Source of the DNA: Gammaproteobacteria bacterium
GTDB lineage: Bacteria > Pseudomonadota > Gammaproteobacteria > Pseudomonadales > Azotimanducaceae
NCBI GenBank assembly: GCA_026707945.1
Contig: JAPOVV010000115.1
Location: 62,001 to 126,000 of the forward strand
Direction of reading: 5' to 3'
DNA length: 64,000 bases
Shown in pieces: positions 44,652 through 54,355 of the stretch. Positions within the stretch are counted from its first letter, which is position 1. Each line of letters opens with the position of its first letter. Position numbers and translations under genes: made by a program. The notes beneath the pieces are model-generated. The model was not told the origin of the DNA. It saw only the letters and a list, made by a program, of their open reading frames with translations, and made no database searches.

Positions 44652-45958
44652 TGTCATTGTTGGATACGAAACCTCTAACGGGGCGAGTTGAAGAAGTCGG
44701 CGGCCCCGTCTTTCTTGCGGATTACGAAGCCGGTGGTGGTTACGTCGCCGCGAAAAAGGCTATCACTCAGATGACGCCTGCTGAAGTCATTGAAGAGGTC
44801 AAAGATTCGAATCTTCGCGGCCGCGGTGGGGCGGGGTTCCCTACCGGTACTAAGTGGGGATTTGTGCCACCAGGACCGTCGCCTGATGGCGGTGTGAAGT
44901 ACCTTGTCTGTAACGGCGACGAAATGGAACCCGGTACCTTCAAGGATCGTTGGCTTATATCGAACAATCCGCATTCGTTGATCGAAGGTATGCTGATTGG
45001 AGCATACGCGATTGGTGCTACAAAAGCGTATGTTTTCTTACGCGGAGAGTACTTCGAGCCAAAGGCGAAGCTCGAAGAAGCAATCGACGAGGCGAAAGCG
45101 GCAGGATATTTGGGTAAGGGTTTATTCAATACGGAATTCGAGCTGGATTTCCGTATTCACTCTTCCGGTGGCAGATATATCTGTGGCGAAGAAACCGCAC
45201 TTCTCAATGCGCTCGAAGGTAAACGTGCGCAGCCTCGAAACAAACCACCGTTTCCACCTGCAAGCGGTGCTTGGGGACGACCTACGATTGTTAACAATGT
45301 TGAAACGTACTGCAATGTACCGAGCATCATCGAGAAAGGTGCGGATTGGTTTCGGGACTTAGGTCTAACGGAAGACGCGGGTACGAAGATTTACGGCGTG
45401 TCGGGTCGCGTTAACAACCCAGGACTTTGGGAGCTACCGATCGGCACGACGATTAGAGAAATCATCGAGGAGCACGCAGGCGGTATGCAGGATGGATATC
45501 AGTTGCGCGGCTTGCTACCGGGCGGCGCGTCCACGGACTTTCTCGTCGAAGAGCATTTTGATTTGGCGATGGACTACGGCACGATACAGGCAGCGGGAAG
45601 TCGTATGGGTACTGGAACGATGATCCTAATGGACGATTCCATTTGTCCGGTCGACATGTCGCGCAACCTTCAGCACTTCTTTGCTCAAGAATCGTGTGGC
45701 TTTTGCACCCCTTGTCGTGAAGGATTGCCTTGGATCGAGAGTCTACTGCTGGACATAGAGGAAGGACGGGGACAACCAGGCGATCTTGAAGTCCTTGATC
45801 AGAACGCCCAGTACATTGGCGCGCCTGGCAATACGTTTTGTCTCCATGCCACGGGTGCGATTGAACCACTGCAATCGGCATTGAAATACTTCCGGGAAGA
45901 CTTTGAACGTCACATAACGGAAGGCAGGTGTCCATACCGCACGAACGGGAGCGCGTGA
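44651..45958 (+). CDS. nuoF: NADH-quinone oxidoreductase subunit F
   Basis: The 435-residue subunit binds NADH and FMN and carries cluster N3. The glycine-rich GRGGAGFPTGTKWGFVP site is at about residues 56-72, the FMN region is CNGDEMEPGTFKDR, and the N3 ligands are in SCGFCTPCREG with a later Cys in NTFCLHATG. Its stop overlaps the nuoG start by one base. Confidence 0.98.
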   Translation: MSLLDTKPLTGRVEEVGGPVFLADYEAGGGYVAAKKAITQMTPAEVIEEVKDSNLRGRGGAGFPTGTKWGFVPPGPSPDGGVKYLVCNGDEMEPGTFKDRWLISNNPHSLIEGMLIGAYAIGATKAYVFLRGEYFEPKAKLEEAIDEAKAAGYLGKGLFNTEFELDFRIHSSGGRYICGEETALLNALEGKRAQPRNKPPFPPASGAWGRPTIVNNVETYCNVPSIIEKGADWFRDLGLTEDAGTKIYGVSGRVNNPGLWELPIGTTIREIIEEHAGGMQDGYQLRGLLPGGASTDFLVEEHFDLAMDYGTIQAAGSRMGTGTMILMDDSICPVDMSRNLQHFFAQESCGFCTPCREGLPWIESLLLDIEEGRGQPGDLEVLDQNAQYIGAPGNTFCLHATGAIEPLQSALKYFREDFERHITEGRCPYRTNGSA

Positions 45959-48696
45959 TGGCGACATTTACAGTTGACGGAAAACAATACGAGGCAGCTT
46001 CTGGTACGAATCTGCTTCAAGCGATTCTGTCGCAGTCGTTAGATCTCCCTTATTTCTGTTGGCACCCGGCGATGGGTTCCGTTGGCGCTTGTCGCCAATG
46101 CGCGGTGATTCAGTACCAGGACGCTGAAGATGAACGTGGACGCCTGACGATGGCATGCATGACGGACGTTCAAGACGGCATGATCGTGTCGGTCGAAGCT
46201 GCACACGCGAAGGATTTCCGCGCTTCCGTAATTGAATGGTTGATGGAAAACCATCCCCATGACTGTCCGGTCTGTGAGGAAGGCGGTGAATGCCACCTCC
46301 AAGACATGACTGTCATGACGGGGCATTCCGTACGGCGCTATAGAGACAAGAAACGTACATGGGAGAACCAAGATCTTGGTCCGTTTATCGGGCACGAGAT
46401 GAACCGTTGTATCACGTGCTATCGATGTGTGCGTTTTTATCAGGACTACGCTGGCGGCAAAGACTTAGGCGCGTTTGGGTCGAAAAGCCACATGTTCTTC
46501 GGTCGGGTTGAAGACGGCGTATTAGAGAGCGAATTCGCTGGTAACCTGGTTGAAGTGTGTCCAACCGGCGTATTCACCGACAAACCATTTTCGCAACATT
46601 ACACCCGAAAGTGGGATCTTCAGTCGGCGGCATCAGTATGTCCTGGCTGTTCTGTCGGGTGCAATACGTTTGCCTCGGAGCGCTACGGCGTCCTGAAGCG
46701 GCTACACAATCGTTATCACAACGACCTTAACAAGTACTTCATTTGTGATCGAGGGCGCTTCGGTTCTCATTTCGTCAATAGTCAACAACGCGTTCGACAT
46801 GCGGCGGTAAAAGCAAATGACGGCGTCTTTGAATATGGTGATATCAATACCGCGCTGAATCGGGCAGCCGAAATTCTCAAACGCGAAGATGTGGTGGGCA
46901 TCGGCTCTCCTCGCGCGAGTGTTGAGGCGAATCATGCATTGCGCCAGCTGGTAGGAGACGAGAACTTTTGCCGTGGCTTGAGTGACTCGGAACGAATTGT
47001 CACGGACCAAGCTTGCTCGATCCTGATGAAAGGTGGTTTTCGCGTCCCGACCGTAACGGAAGTCGAATCTGCTGATGTAGTGTTCGTGATCGGTGAGGAT
47101 ATCTCAAACACTGCGCCCCGTATCGCATTGGCGATTCGACAAGCAACTCGAAACGTCAGCTACGAGATGGCGAAGACCGCCAACATCCCGTTGTGGCAGG
47201 ACGCTGGTGTCCGCGGTCATGCACAGCATCACCGCAACTCGCTATACATTGCTTCATCGAACGCAACTCGTCTGGATGAGATCGCCGAGATGACGTTCAA
47301 TGCACTGAGTGACGGCATTGCGCAAATCTCGTCACAAATCGCAAGTCAGATTTCCGGCGCATCCCATGAAAACGAGTTTGTAAAGTCAGTCGCGGAAGCA
47401 CTGCTCGCAGCAGAACGACCTTTATTGGTCACCGGAACGAGCTCGCGTGATCCGAACGTACTGAATGCGTCAGCCGCAATCGCATGGGCATTGCGCACGA
47501 ATGGAAAGGATCCCTCCTTGCTCATCGTAGGAAGCGAAGCGAACACATTCAATGCTGTAGTGACCTGCGAGGGAGTGACCTTGGGTAACGCGTTATCCCG
47601 AATGGCAGACGGTGCAAATGCGGTAATACTCGAAAACGACCTATACCGACGTGCTCCTGCTGCTTTGGTAGACAGCGCACTTGCCGGAACCGGCGACGTT
47701 ATCGCATTGGATGTCGTTGAGAACGATACATTGCCGAATGCGGACGTGGTCCTACCGGCTGCAAGTTACGCAGAGCAGACCGGCACCTTCGTAAATTACG
47801 AGACGCGAGCGCAACGGTTCTACCAAGTTTTTCAACCCCAGGACGACGTCCTGCCGGCATGGCGCTGGCTGTCGCAGATCGCCTCGCTCTCAGGCCGAAC
47901 GGACGCAAGCTGGACAACGGTAGATGAGGTCACGCAAAGCGCGTTAGCAGCGTTACCGGGTATCGATGCAACGCTTGAAGAACTCGCGCCGACGAAGGAC
48001 TTTCGCGTGGAGGGTGAACATCGCATAGCGCGTCAGACACATCGCTACAGTGGCCGGACGGCCATGACTGCCGACGTATCGGTACACGAACCGAAAGCGC
48101 CTGAAGACGAAGAGACACCTTATAGCTACTCGATGGAAGGTCAGAATCCAGGTGATCAAACCGGTTCAGCAATCCCCTATTCGTGGTCACCAGGTTGGAA
48201 CTCGAATCAGTCGCTCTTCAAGTTTCAAGAGGAAGTCAACGGGGACTTGCTTGGACAGAGTGGCGGCAAACGCTTATTCGACGTACCGTCAGAACCAGAT
48301 GCCGAAGTAGATAAGGAGTTTGACTTCAGCGTTATGCAGGACACGCGCGATACGACGGACGGCCTCCTGCCGTTTTCCGTTCACGATGTATTTGGGTCGG
48401 ATGAGCTGTCCGCGAAGTCTTGGCCTATCGCAAAACGAGCGAAGGGACCTTATGTACTAGTCCATCCCTCGGATGCATCGGCGCTACACGCTAGCGCAGG
48501 TAGTGGGATTCGAAGCCATGCGTTAGTCGGAAGTTTTGAAGTCGTGTTAGACAATCGTGTGCAGGCGGGTTCTATCGGTATTGCAGTTGGATTGAACGGG
48601 CGTGTAGAGATTCCGGAACAGAGCATTGAGCTCGTCATCGATCCTGATTTCAAGCCACGGCAACTTGGCGATGAACGAGTGATCGCGAAAAGCTAA
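45958..48696 (+). CDS. nuoG: NADH-quinone oxidoreductase subunit G
   Basis: The 912-residue subunit has the N1b [2Fe-2S] ligands (FCWHPAMGSVGACRQC, CMTD), N5 in HDCPVCEEGGECHLQDM, N4 in CITCYRCVRF with VEVCPTGVF, and the extra N7 set CPGCSVGCNTF with ICDRG. N7 occurs in E. coli-type complexes. The rest is a molybdopterin-oxidoreductase-like fold. The C-terminal region with PYSWSPGWNSNQS is of the gammaproteobacterial form. ATG 45958 is used because it is the nuoF stop overlap. Confidence 0.97.
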   Translation: MATFTVDGKQYEAASGTNLLQAILSQSLDLPYFCWHPAMGSVGACRQCAVIQYQDAEDERGRLTMACMTDVQDGMIVSVEAAHAKDFRASVIEWLMENHPHDCPVCEEGGECHLQDMTVMTGHSVRRYRDKKRTWENQDLGPFIGHEMNRCITCYRCVRFYQDYAGGKDLGAFGSKSHMFFGRVEDGVLESEFAGNLVEVCPTGVFTDKPFSQHYTRKWDLQSAASVCPGCSVGCNTFASERYGVLKRLHNRYHNDLNKYFICDRGRFGSHFVNSQQRVRHAAVKANDGVFEYGDINTALNRAAEILKREDVVGIGSPRASVEANHALRQLVGDENFCRGLSDSERIVTDQACSILMKGGFRVPTVTEVESADVVFVIGEDISNTAPRIALAIRQATRNVSYEMAKTANIPLWQDAGVRGHAQHHRNSLYIASSNATRLDEIAEMTFNALSDGIAQISSQIASQISGASHENEFVKSVAEALLAAERPLLVTGTSSRDPNVLNASAAIAWALRTNGKDPSLLIVGSEANTFNAVVTCEGVTLGNALSRMADGANAVILENDLYRRAPAALVDSALAGTGDVIALDVVENDTLPNADVVLPAASYAEQTGTFVNYETRAQRFYQVFQPQDDVLPAWRWLSQIASLSGRTDASWTTVDEVTQSALAALPGIDATLEELAPTKDFRVEGEHRIARQTHRYSGRTAMTADVSVHEPKAPEDEETPYSYSMEGQNPGDQTGSAIPYSWSPGWNSNQSLFKFQEEVNGDLLGQSGGKRLFDVPSEPDAEVDKEFDFSVMQDTRDTTDGLLPFSVHDVFGSDELSAKSWPIAKRAKGPYVLVHPSDASALHASAGSGIRSHALVGSFEVVLDNRVQAGSIGIAVGLNGRVEIPEQSIELVIDPDFKPRQLGDERVIAKS

Positions 48697-49664
48697 TGTT
48701 CGGTATCGAAGACTTTTGGTCCTATGCACTTATCCTGCCGGTTGCAATAGGTGTGCTACTTGGCGCATTGGTGTTGGTATGGTGGGAACGCCGATTGCTT
48801 GGATGGTGGCAAGATCGGCTTGGGCCTAATCGAGTTGGCTGGTTTGGGTCGCTGCAGGCATTGGCGGACTTGATCAAACTGCTCACCAAAGACGACTGGC
48901 TTCCACCTTTTGGTGACCGGGTCTTCTTCATACTCGCGCCGATCATTGTGACGGCGGCCATGCTTCTCGCGTTTGTGGTCGTGCCGTTTACTCCGGTGCT
49001 CGTGATTGTGGAGAGCAACATCGCGCTCTTATGGTTCCTGGCCATGTCCGCGATGGCAGTCTACGGTGTGCTACTAGCTGGACTCTCCAGCAACAACAAG
49101 TACGCGTTACTCGGCGGTCTACGGGCTGCGGCTCAAATGGTGACGTACGAAGTCTTTCTTGCACTATCGATTCTCGGTGTCGTCATGCTATCCGGATCGT
49201 TCAGCCTGGTGGATATCGTGGAAAACCAGCGTGACGGCTTGTGGCACTTCATACCACAAGCGCTGGGACTGGTGATCTTCGTGATTGCTGGACTGGCTGA
49301 AACGCATCGCCTTCCGTTTGATCTACCCGAAGCCGAGCACGAACTAACCGCAGGATTTCACACGGAATATTCAGGCATGAAATTTGGACTGATCATGGCG
49401 GCCGAATATGTCGCATTGATTCTGTTGTCGTGTCTGATTGTGATTCTCTTTTTTGGCGGCTGGTTAGGTCCCGCTTTCTTACCACCGGTGGTTTGGTTTG
49501 GAGTCAAAGTCATCATTGTGATCAACTTTTTCATTTTGGTCCGAGCCGCGATACCCCGACCTCGCTACGACCAGTTAATGTCGTTGGGTTGGAAGATCTT
49601 GCTCCCGTTGACACTAGTGAACATCCTTGCCACGGGTGCTTGGGTTTTGGCAGCACAGGGATGA
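48696..49664 (+). CDS. nuoH: NADH-quinone oxidoreductase subunit H
   Basis: The 322-residue protein has eight hydrophobic segments and the signature blocks [20 protein letters not shown] (residues 28-47) and [20 protein letters not shown]. It contributes to the quinone chamber and proton path. Its first base is the last base of the nuoG stop. No oddities. Confidence 0.97.
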   Translation: MFGIEDFWSYALILPVAIGVLLGALVLVWWERRLLGWWQDRLGPNRVGWFGSLQALADLIKLLTKDDWLPPFGDRVFFILAPIIVTAAMLLAFVVVPFTPVLVIVESNIALLWFLAMSAMAVYGVLLAGLSSNNKYALLGGLRAAAQMVTYEVFLALSILGVVMLSGSFSLVDIVENQRDGLWHFIPQALGLVIFVIAGLAETHRLPFDLPEAEHELTAGFHTEYSGMKFGLIMAAEYVALILLSCLIVILFFGGWLGPAFLPPVVWFGVKVIIVINFFILVRAAIPRPRYDQLMSLGWKILLPLTLVNILATGAWVLAAQG

Positions 49665-49668
49665 GTCG

Positions 49669-50187
49669 ATGCTAAGTCAACTTAAGACGATTTGGACGAT
49701 TTTCACGCATACCTTTAAGCGTAATGAGACCGTCGAATATCCAGAAGAAATGCCATATCAAGCGCCGCGCTACCGAGGACGCATCGTGCTGACGCGCGAC
49801 CCGGATGGCGAAGAACGGTGTGTCGCGTGCAATCTTTGTGCTGTTGCTTGTCCCGTCGATTGCATCGCGCTGCAGAAAACTGAGCGCGAAGAAGATGGTC
49901 GTTGGCTGCCCGAGTTCTTTCGAATTAATTTCTCACGTTGCATCATGTGTGGCATGTGTGAAGAAGCATGTCCCACGTATGCGATCCAGTTAACGCCTGA
50001 TTTCGAGCTTTGCGAATTCGATCGACAAAACATGGTTTATGAGAAAGAGCATCTATTGATCGACGGACCGGGGAAGTACCCCGATTACAGTTTTTGGAAC
50101 GTGGCTGGTAAAACGATCGAAGGTAAGGGTAAAGGCGAAGCGCAAGACGAAGCTGCGCCAACCGACGTTCGTAGTTTGCTACCTTGA
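49669..50187 (+). CDS. nuoI: NADH-quinone oxidoreductase subunit I
   Basis: The 172-residue subunit binds two [4Fe-4S] clusters (N6a, N6b) through [12 protein letters not shown] and [12 protein letters not shown]. The start [12 protein letters not shown] at 49669 gives the family length. The frame is open earlier but inside nuoH. The acidic and basic C-terminal tail beyond residue 145 is variable in the family. Confidence 0.97.
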   Translation: MLSQLKTIWTIFTHTFKRNETVEYPEEMPYQAPRYRGRIVLTRDPDGEERCVACNLCAVACPVDCIALQKTEREEDGRWLPEFFRINFSRCIMCGMCEEACPTYAIQLTPDFELCEFDRQNMVYEKEHLLIDGPGKYPDYSFWNVAGKTIEGKGKGEAQDEAAPTDVRSLLP

Positions 50188-50204
50188 GGAAGTCGGACTA
50201 AGAC

Positions 50205-50735
50205 TTGACAGCACTCATTCTGTTTTACGTCGCGGGCTTCGTGACGCTCGCATCTGCGATACTAGCGATCACGCGAACCAACGCGTCCCATGCGTTAATC
50301 TATATGGTGGTTGCCTTGTTGGCGATCGCTGTGATCTTTTTCCTGCTTGGATCGCCTTTTGCTGCTGCGCTTCAGATCGTGGTATATGCCGGCGCAATCG
50401 TCGTACTCTTCCTATTCGTCGTGATGATGCTGAATCTCGGTAAATCCTCTGTTGCACGAGAACGTGCGCTGCTCACGAGGGGGATTTGGACCGTGCCTAC
50501 TTTGCTTGCGTTGGTGCTGTTCGCGGTAGTGGTATTCGCCTTGGTGAGTGGGGACCACGAATCGGGCGCGCAAGCTCGAATGATCGAACCGAAGGAAGTC
50601 GGTATCGCGCTGTACACGAAATACGTACTAGCCGTTGAGCTGGCTGGTGTTCTGCTTTTGGCTGCTTTGGTAGGCGCATATCACCTTGGCCGTCGTTATT
50701 TATTGGATCGGCGTGAAGAGGAGGAGAGCTCTTGA
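50205..50735 (+). CDS. nuoJ: NADH-quinone oxidoreductase subunit J
   Basis: The 176-residue protein has five hydrophobic segments. FFLLGSPFAAALQIVVYAGA and IVVLFLFVVMMLN match NuoJ TM3 and neighbours. The start is TTG 50205 with an upstream GAGGAAG ribosome binding site. It belongs to the membrane arm. Its stop overlaps the nuoK ATG by one base. Confidence 0.95.
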   Translation: MTALILFYVAGFVTLASAILAITRTNASHALIYMVVALLAIAVIFFLLGSPFAAALQIVVYAGAIVVLFLFVVMMLNLGKSSVARERALLTRGIWTVPTLLALVLFAVVVFALVSGDHESGAQARMIEPKEVGIALYTKYVLAVELAGVLLLAALVGAYHLGRRYLLDRREEEESS

Positions 50736-51037
50736 TGCCGCCAACCGAGCATGTATTGGTGCTTGCTCTGATGCTGTTCTGCGTGGGCGCGGTCGGCGTT
50801 CTCGTACGGCGCAACATCATTTTTATTCTCCTTTCACTCGAATTCATGATGAATGCGTGTGCAATGGCATTCATCGCTGCCGGCGCAAAGTGGGGCCAAC
50901 CTGATGGACAGGTCATGTTTATGCTGATCCTTGCGATCGCCGCTTCCGAGGTCGCAGTCGCGTTAGGCATTGTTATTCAGATGGCACGACGGTTTCGTAC
51001 CTTGGATGTCGATTCCGTAAGTGAGTTGCGCGAGTGA
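50735..51037 (+). CDS. nuoK: NADH-quinone oxidoreductase subunit K
   Basis: The 100-residue protein has three transmembrane helices, with LLSLEFMMNACAMAFIAAG and LILAIAASEVAVALGIVI including the membrane glutamates typical of this subunit. ATG 50735 overlaps the nuoJ stop. A TTG at 50732 is an alternative. Confidence 0.96.
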   Translation: MPPTEHVLVLALMLFCVGAVGVLVRRNIIFILLSLEFMMNACAMAFIAAGAKWGQPDGQVMFMLILAIAASEVAVALGIVIQMARRFRTLDVDSVSELRE

Positions 51038-52881
51038 TTGAGATGCTCTGGCTAGTCCCGGCCATACCGTTACTTGGGTCGATCATCCTGTTGAGTACGG
51101 AAGGGCGCTTGCCGAAGATGCTCGTTGCCGTGGTGGGGGCGGGTAGCGTCGGTCTTGCCGCGATATGCGCGCTTTTCGTTGGTATGAACGTCGTTGGTAC
51201 GGGCGAGTGGTACTACACGGAAACGCTCTGGACGTGGATGGCGGTCGGTGATTTCAATCCCTCCATCACGCTCTATCTCGACGGCTTGTCGCTCGTAATG
51301 ACCGGTGTCATTACAGGTGTTGGATTTCTGATTCACTTGTATGCGACGGGCTACATGTGGGACGAGGAAGGCTATAGCCGCTTTTTCGCGTACATGAACC
51401 TGTTCGTATTCGCCATGCTCATGCTGGTGCTTGGCGACAACCTCCTCACGCTTTTCCTCGGTTGGGAAGGCGTAGGGCTTTGCAGTTATCTGCTGATTGG
51501 TTTCTTCCACACAGATCCGGCAAATGGCTACGCCGCACGCAAGGCGTTCGTCGTCACACGTGTAGGCGATACGCTGATGGCGTTGGGGTTGTTTCTGCTC
51601 TTCCGAGACATCGGCACACTCGAAATTCAAGCGGCAATCGAAGGCGCGACTTCGACATGGCCTGATGGTTCCGGAATCAACACGGCGATTTGCCTGTTGC
51701 TACTAGGAGGCGCGGTTGGCAAATCAGCACAAGTGCCTTTGCAGACTTGGTTGCCAGACGCCATGGCGGGTCCGACACCCGTGTCAGCGCTGATCCATGC
51801 GGCGACGATGGTGACTGCTGGCGTCTATCTGATAGCCCGCATGCAGGACATGTTCATGTTGCCAGGTCCAGCGATGCACTGGGTTGCTTTTGTTGGTCTT
51901 ATCACGCTGTTCATTTCAGCGTTTACGGCGCTCGTTCAAACAGACATCAAACGCATCCTTGCGTTCTCGACAATGAGCCAGATCGGCTACATGTTCTTAG
52001 CGCTGGGTGTAGGAGCCTGGTCGGCAGGCATCTTCCATTTGATGACGCATGCGTTTTTCAAAGCACTTTTATTCCTAGCGAGCGGTTCGGTCATATTGGC
52101 AGTGCACCACGAGCAGGATATCTTCAAGATGGGCGGTTTGTGGAACAAGCTCAAGATCCCATTTGTGAGTATGTTGATCGGTTCGCTGGCGCTCGCGGCG
52201 TTGCCGCTTACCTCGGGATTCTTCAGCAAGGACGCGATCCTGCTCACTGCGTACAACGAATCGTCGTACGGCATGCTGTTTTGGATTGGTGCCGTTAGCG
52301 CCGCATTTATGACCTCGCTATACACCACTCGGATGATGTTGATCACATTCTTCGGTGAGGCTAAAACCGAGCCACATGACCATTCAAGAATCAACATGTG
52401 GGGTCCACTGTTAGTGCTGAGCGCTTTGTCAATTGGTGGCGGTTGGCTTGGCTTTATGGTGTTAGCGCCATATATGGGCGATGGCGGGGTAGCAGTCGAA
52501 TTTCATGCGGATGCGATTGCGCTGCTGACCATGGGAGTGCCGCTCATTGGCATTCTGCTTGGTTACTTGATCTGGGGTAATCACGCGATTTCAGTCAATC
52601 GGATCGCGGAGTCGACCTTTGGGGAGCAGCTTCGTCGTTTCTTCTTCGGAGGCTGGGGATTTGATTGGATATACGATCGCGTGTTCGTGAATCCGTTCGT
52701 ACGCCTAGCGCAGATCAATAAGTCTGACTTCGTCGACTTGATGTTCACTTCCATAGCGTCACTTACGGCTGCAATACATCGTATCGTCCAGCGCACGCAG
52801 ACAGGTCAGCTACGCTGGTATGCGACGAACATGGTCGTTGGACTCTTGTTGGTCGTACTCATAGTCATCGTTCAGGTGTAG
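51034..52881 (+). CDS. nuoL: NADH-quinone oxidoreductase subunit L
   Basis: The 615-residue antiporter-like subunit has the NuoL blocks FLGWEGVGLCSYLLIGFF, SAQVPLQTWLPDAMAGPTPV and SALIHAATMVTAGVYLIARM, and a long C-terminal lateral helix. It is a proton-pumping module of the membrane arm. It starts 4 bases inside the end of nuoK. Confidence 0.97.
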   Translation: MIEMLWLVPAIPLLGSIILLSTEGRLPKMLVAVVGAGSVGLAAICALFVGMNVVGTGEWYYTETLWTWMAVGDFNPSITLYLDGLSLVMTGVITGVGFLIHLYATGYMWDEEGYSRFFAYMNLFVFAMLMLVLGDNLLTLFLGWEGVGLCSYLLIGFFHTDPANGYAARKAFVVTRVGDTLMALGLFLLFRDIGTLEIQAAIEGATSTWPDGSGINTAICLLLLGGAVGKSAQVPLQTWLPDAMAGPTPVSALIHAATMVTAGVYLIARMQDMFMLPGPAMHWVAFVGLITLFISAFTALVQTDIKRILAFSTMSQIGYMFLALGVGAWSAGIFHLMTHAFFKALLFLASGSVILAVHHEQDIFKMGGLWNKLKIPFVSMLIGSLALAALPLTSGFFSKDAILLTAYNESSYGMLFWIGAVSAAFMTSLYTTRMMLITFFGEAKTEPHDHSRINMWGPLLVLSALSIGGGWLGFMVLAPYMGDGGVAVEFHADAIALLTMGVPLIGILLGYLIWGNHAISVNRIAESTFGEQLRRFFFGGWGFDWIYDRVFVNPFVRLAQINKSDFVDLMFTSIASLTAAIHRIVQRTQTGQLRWYATNMVVGLLLVVLIVIVQV

Positions 52882-52891
52882 CGAGAAAGCG

Positions 52892-54355
52892 ATGACGGTG
52901 CTGTATCTGATTTTGTTCCTGCTCGGTGCAGGACTGATCGCCTGCCTCGTTGAGCGTGTAAATGTAAACGCGCCTCGATGGATTTCTTTAGTAGCGTTCA
53001 TCATCGCGACGATTTGGACTGTCGGGATTTGGCTCGGTGGGGTAGACCCCGCGACTGGGTTCTATGTGGCAGGTGAGTTGTCGTGGATTCCCGCGCTCGG
53101 CATCAACGTGATCCTCAAGGTCGACGGTTTGAGCCTTATGCTCGTGGGGCTGACTACGCTGCTCGGCGTGATTGCAGTCGTGTCTTCGTGGTCAGAGATC
53201 AATGTAAGCCGTGGCTTTTTCCAGTTCAACATTCTGTGGGTGATGGCTGGCGTCGTTGGCGTGTTCTGTGCGTACGACCTGTTCCTGTTCTTCTTTTTCT
53301 GGGAAGTCATGCTCATACCCATGTACTTCCTAATTGCAATCTGGGGTCATGAAGACCGTTCATATGCAGCCATGAAGTTCTTCCTGTTTACACAGGTGAG
53401 TGGGCTGCTGATGCTTGTGGCGATCATCGGTTTGGTGTGGTTGAACTATGCGAACACAGGCGTCATAACGTTTAGTTACGACGAGCTGTTGAACGTTGAG
53501 TTAAGCGACACAGTTGGCAGCTTGCTCATGCTCGGGTTCTTCATCGCCTTTATTACGAAATTACCCAGTGTGCCAGTTCATACCTGGTTGCCTGACGCTC
53601 ACACACAAGCGCCGACTGCAGGTTCGGTGATCCTTGCAGGGATTCTGCTGAAGACCGGCGGTTATGGCCTGATTCGCTTCACGGTACCACTATTCGAAGA
53701 AGCGTCACGCGATTTTGCGTTCGTTGCGATGTTGCTTGGTGTCATCAGCATTCTCTACGGCGGCTACATGGCTTACAGTCAGTCGGACTTCAAGCGGCTT
53801 GTGGCATATAGCTCAATCGCACATATGGGGTTCATCCTCGTAGGTGTGTACGCGTTCAACGAACTCGGGATGCAAGGTGCAATCGTGACAATGATCGCGC
53901 ATGGCTTCTCGACGGCGGCGCTTTTCATGATGGCGGGTTCGCTTCAAGAGCGTCTGCATACGCGTGAGATGGGTGAGATGGGCGGTTTGTGGGTCAAGGC
54001 TCCTCGAATGGGTGCAATGACAATGTTCTTCGTGATCGCATCGGTCGGTATGCCGGGTCTTGGCAACTTCATAGGCGAGTTCTTAGTACTAGTTGGCGCT
54101 TTTAAGGTGAATGTGCCGCTAACGGTCCTTGCCACGATAGGTATCGTGGTCGCGGCGGTGTACGGACTCTCACTTATGCAGCGCTCCTTCCAAGGAACGC
54201 CCAATCCGCAAGTCGCCACGATGCAGGATTTTGGTTTCCGAGAGATGAGCGTGTACGCAATCATGATTGTGGCGCTTGTATGGATCGGTGTTTATCCGCA
54301 ACATGTTTTAGATCTCGCACAACCGACGCTTGACGCGTTAGGGATCGCGCTGTGA
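52892..54355 (+). CDS. nuoM: NADH-quinone oxidoreductase subunit M
   Basis: The 487-residue antiporter-like subunit contains FFFWEVMLIPMYFLIAIWGH, LPSVPVHTWLPDAHTQAPTA and YSSIAHMGFILVGVYAFN. About 14 hydrophobic segments are visible. It lies between nuoL and nuoN and overlaps the nuoN start by 4 bases. Confidence 0.97.
   Translation: MTVLYLILFLLGAGLIACLVERVNVNAPRWISLVAFIIATIWTVGIWLGGVDPATGFYVAGELSWIPALGINVILKVDGLSLMLVGLTTLLGVIAVVSSWSEINVSRGFFQFNILWVMAGVVGVFCAYDLFLFFFFWEVMLIPMYFLIAIWGHEDRSYAAMKFFLFTQVSGLLMLVAIIGLVWLNYANTGVITFSYDELLNVELSDTVGSLLMLGFFIAFITKLPSVPVHTWLPDAHTQAPTAGSVILAGILLKTGGYGLIRFTVPLFEEASRDFAFVAMLLGVISILYGGYMAYSQSDFKRLVAYSSIAHMGFILVGVYAFNELGMQGAIVTMIAHGFSTAALFMMAGSLQERLHTREMGEMGGLWVKAPRMGAMTMFFVIASVGMPGLGNFIGEFLVLVGAFKVNVPLTVLATIGIVVAAVYGLSLMQRSFQGTPNPQVATMQDFGFREMSVYAIMIVALVWIGVYPQHVLDLAQPTLDALGIAL

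Noticed and set aside
51070-51630. 186-residue minus-strand frame inside nuoL
   Set aside because: Antisense shadow. The plus-strand frame has all NuoL motifs.
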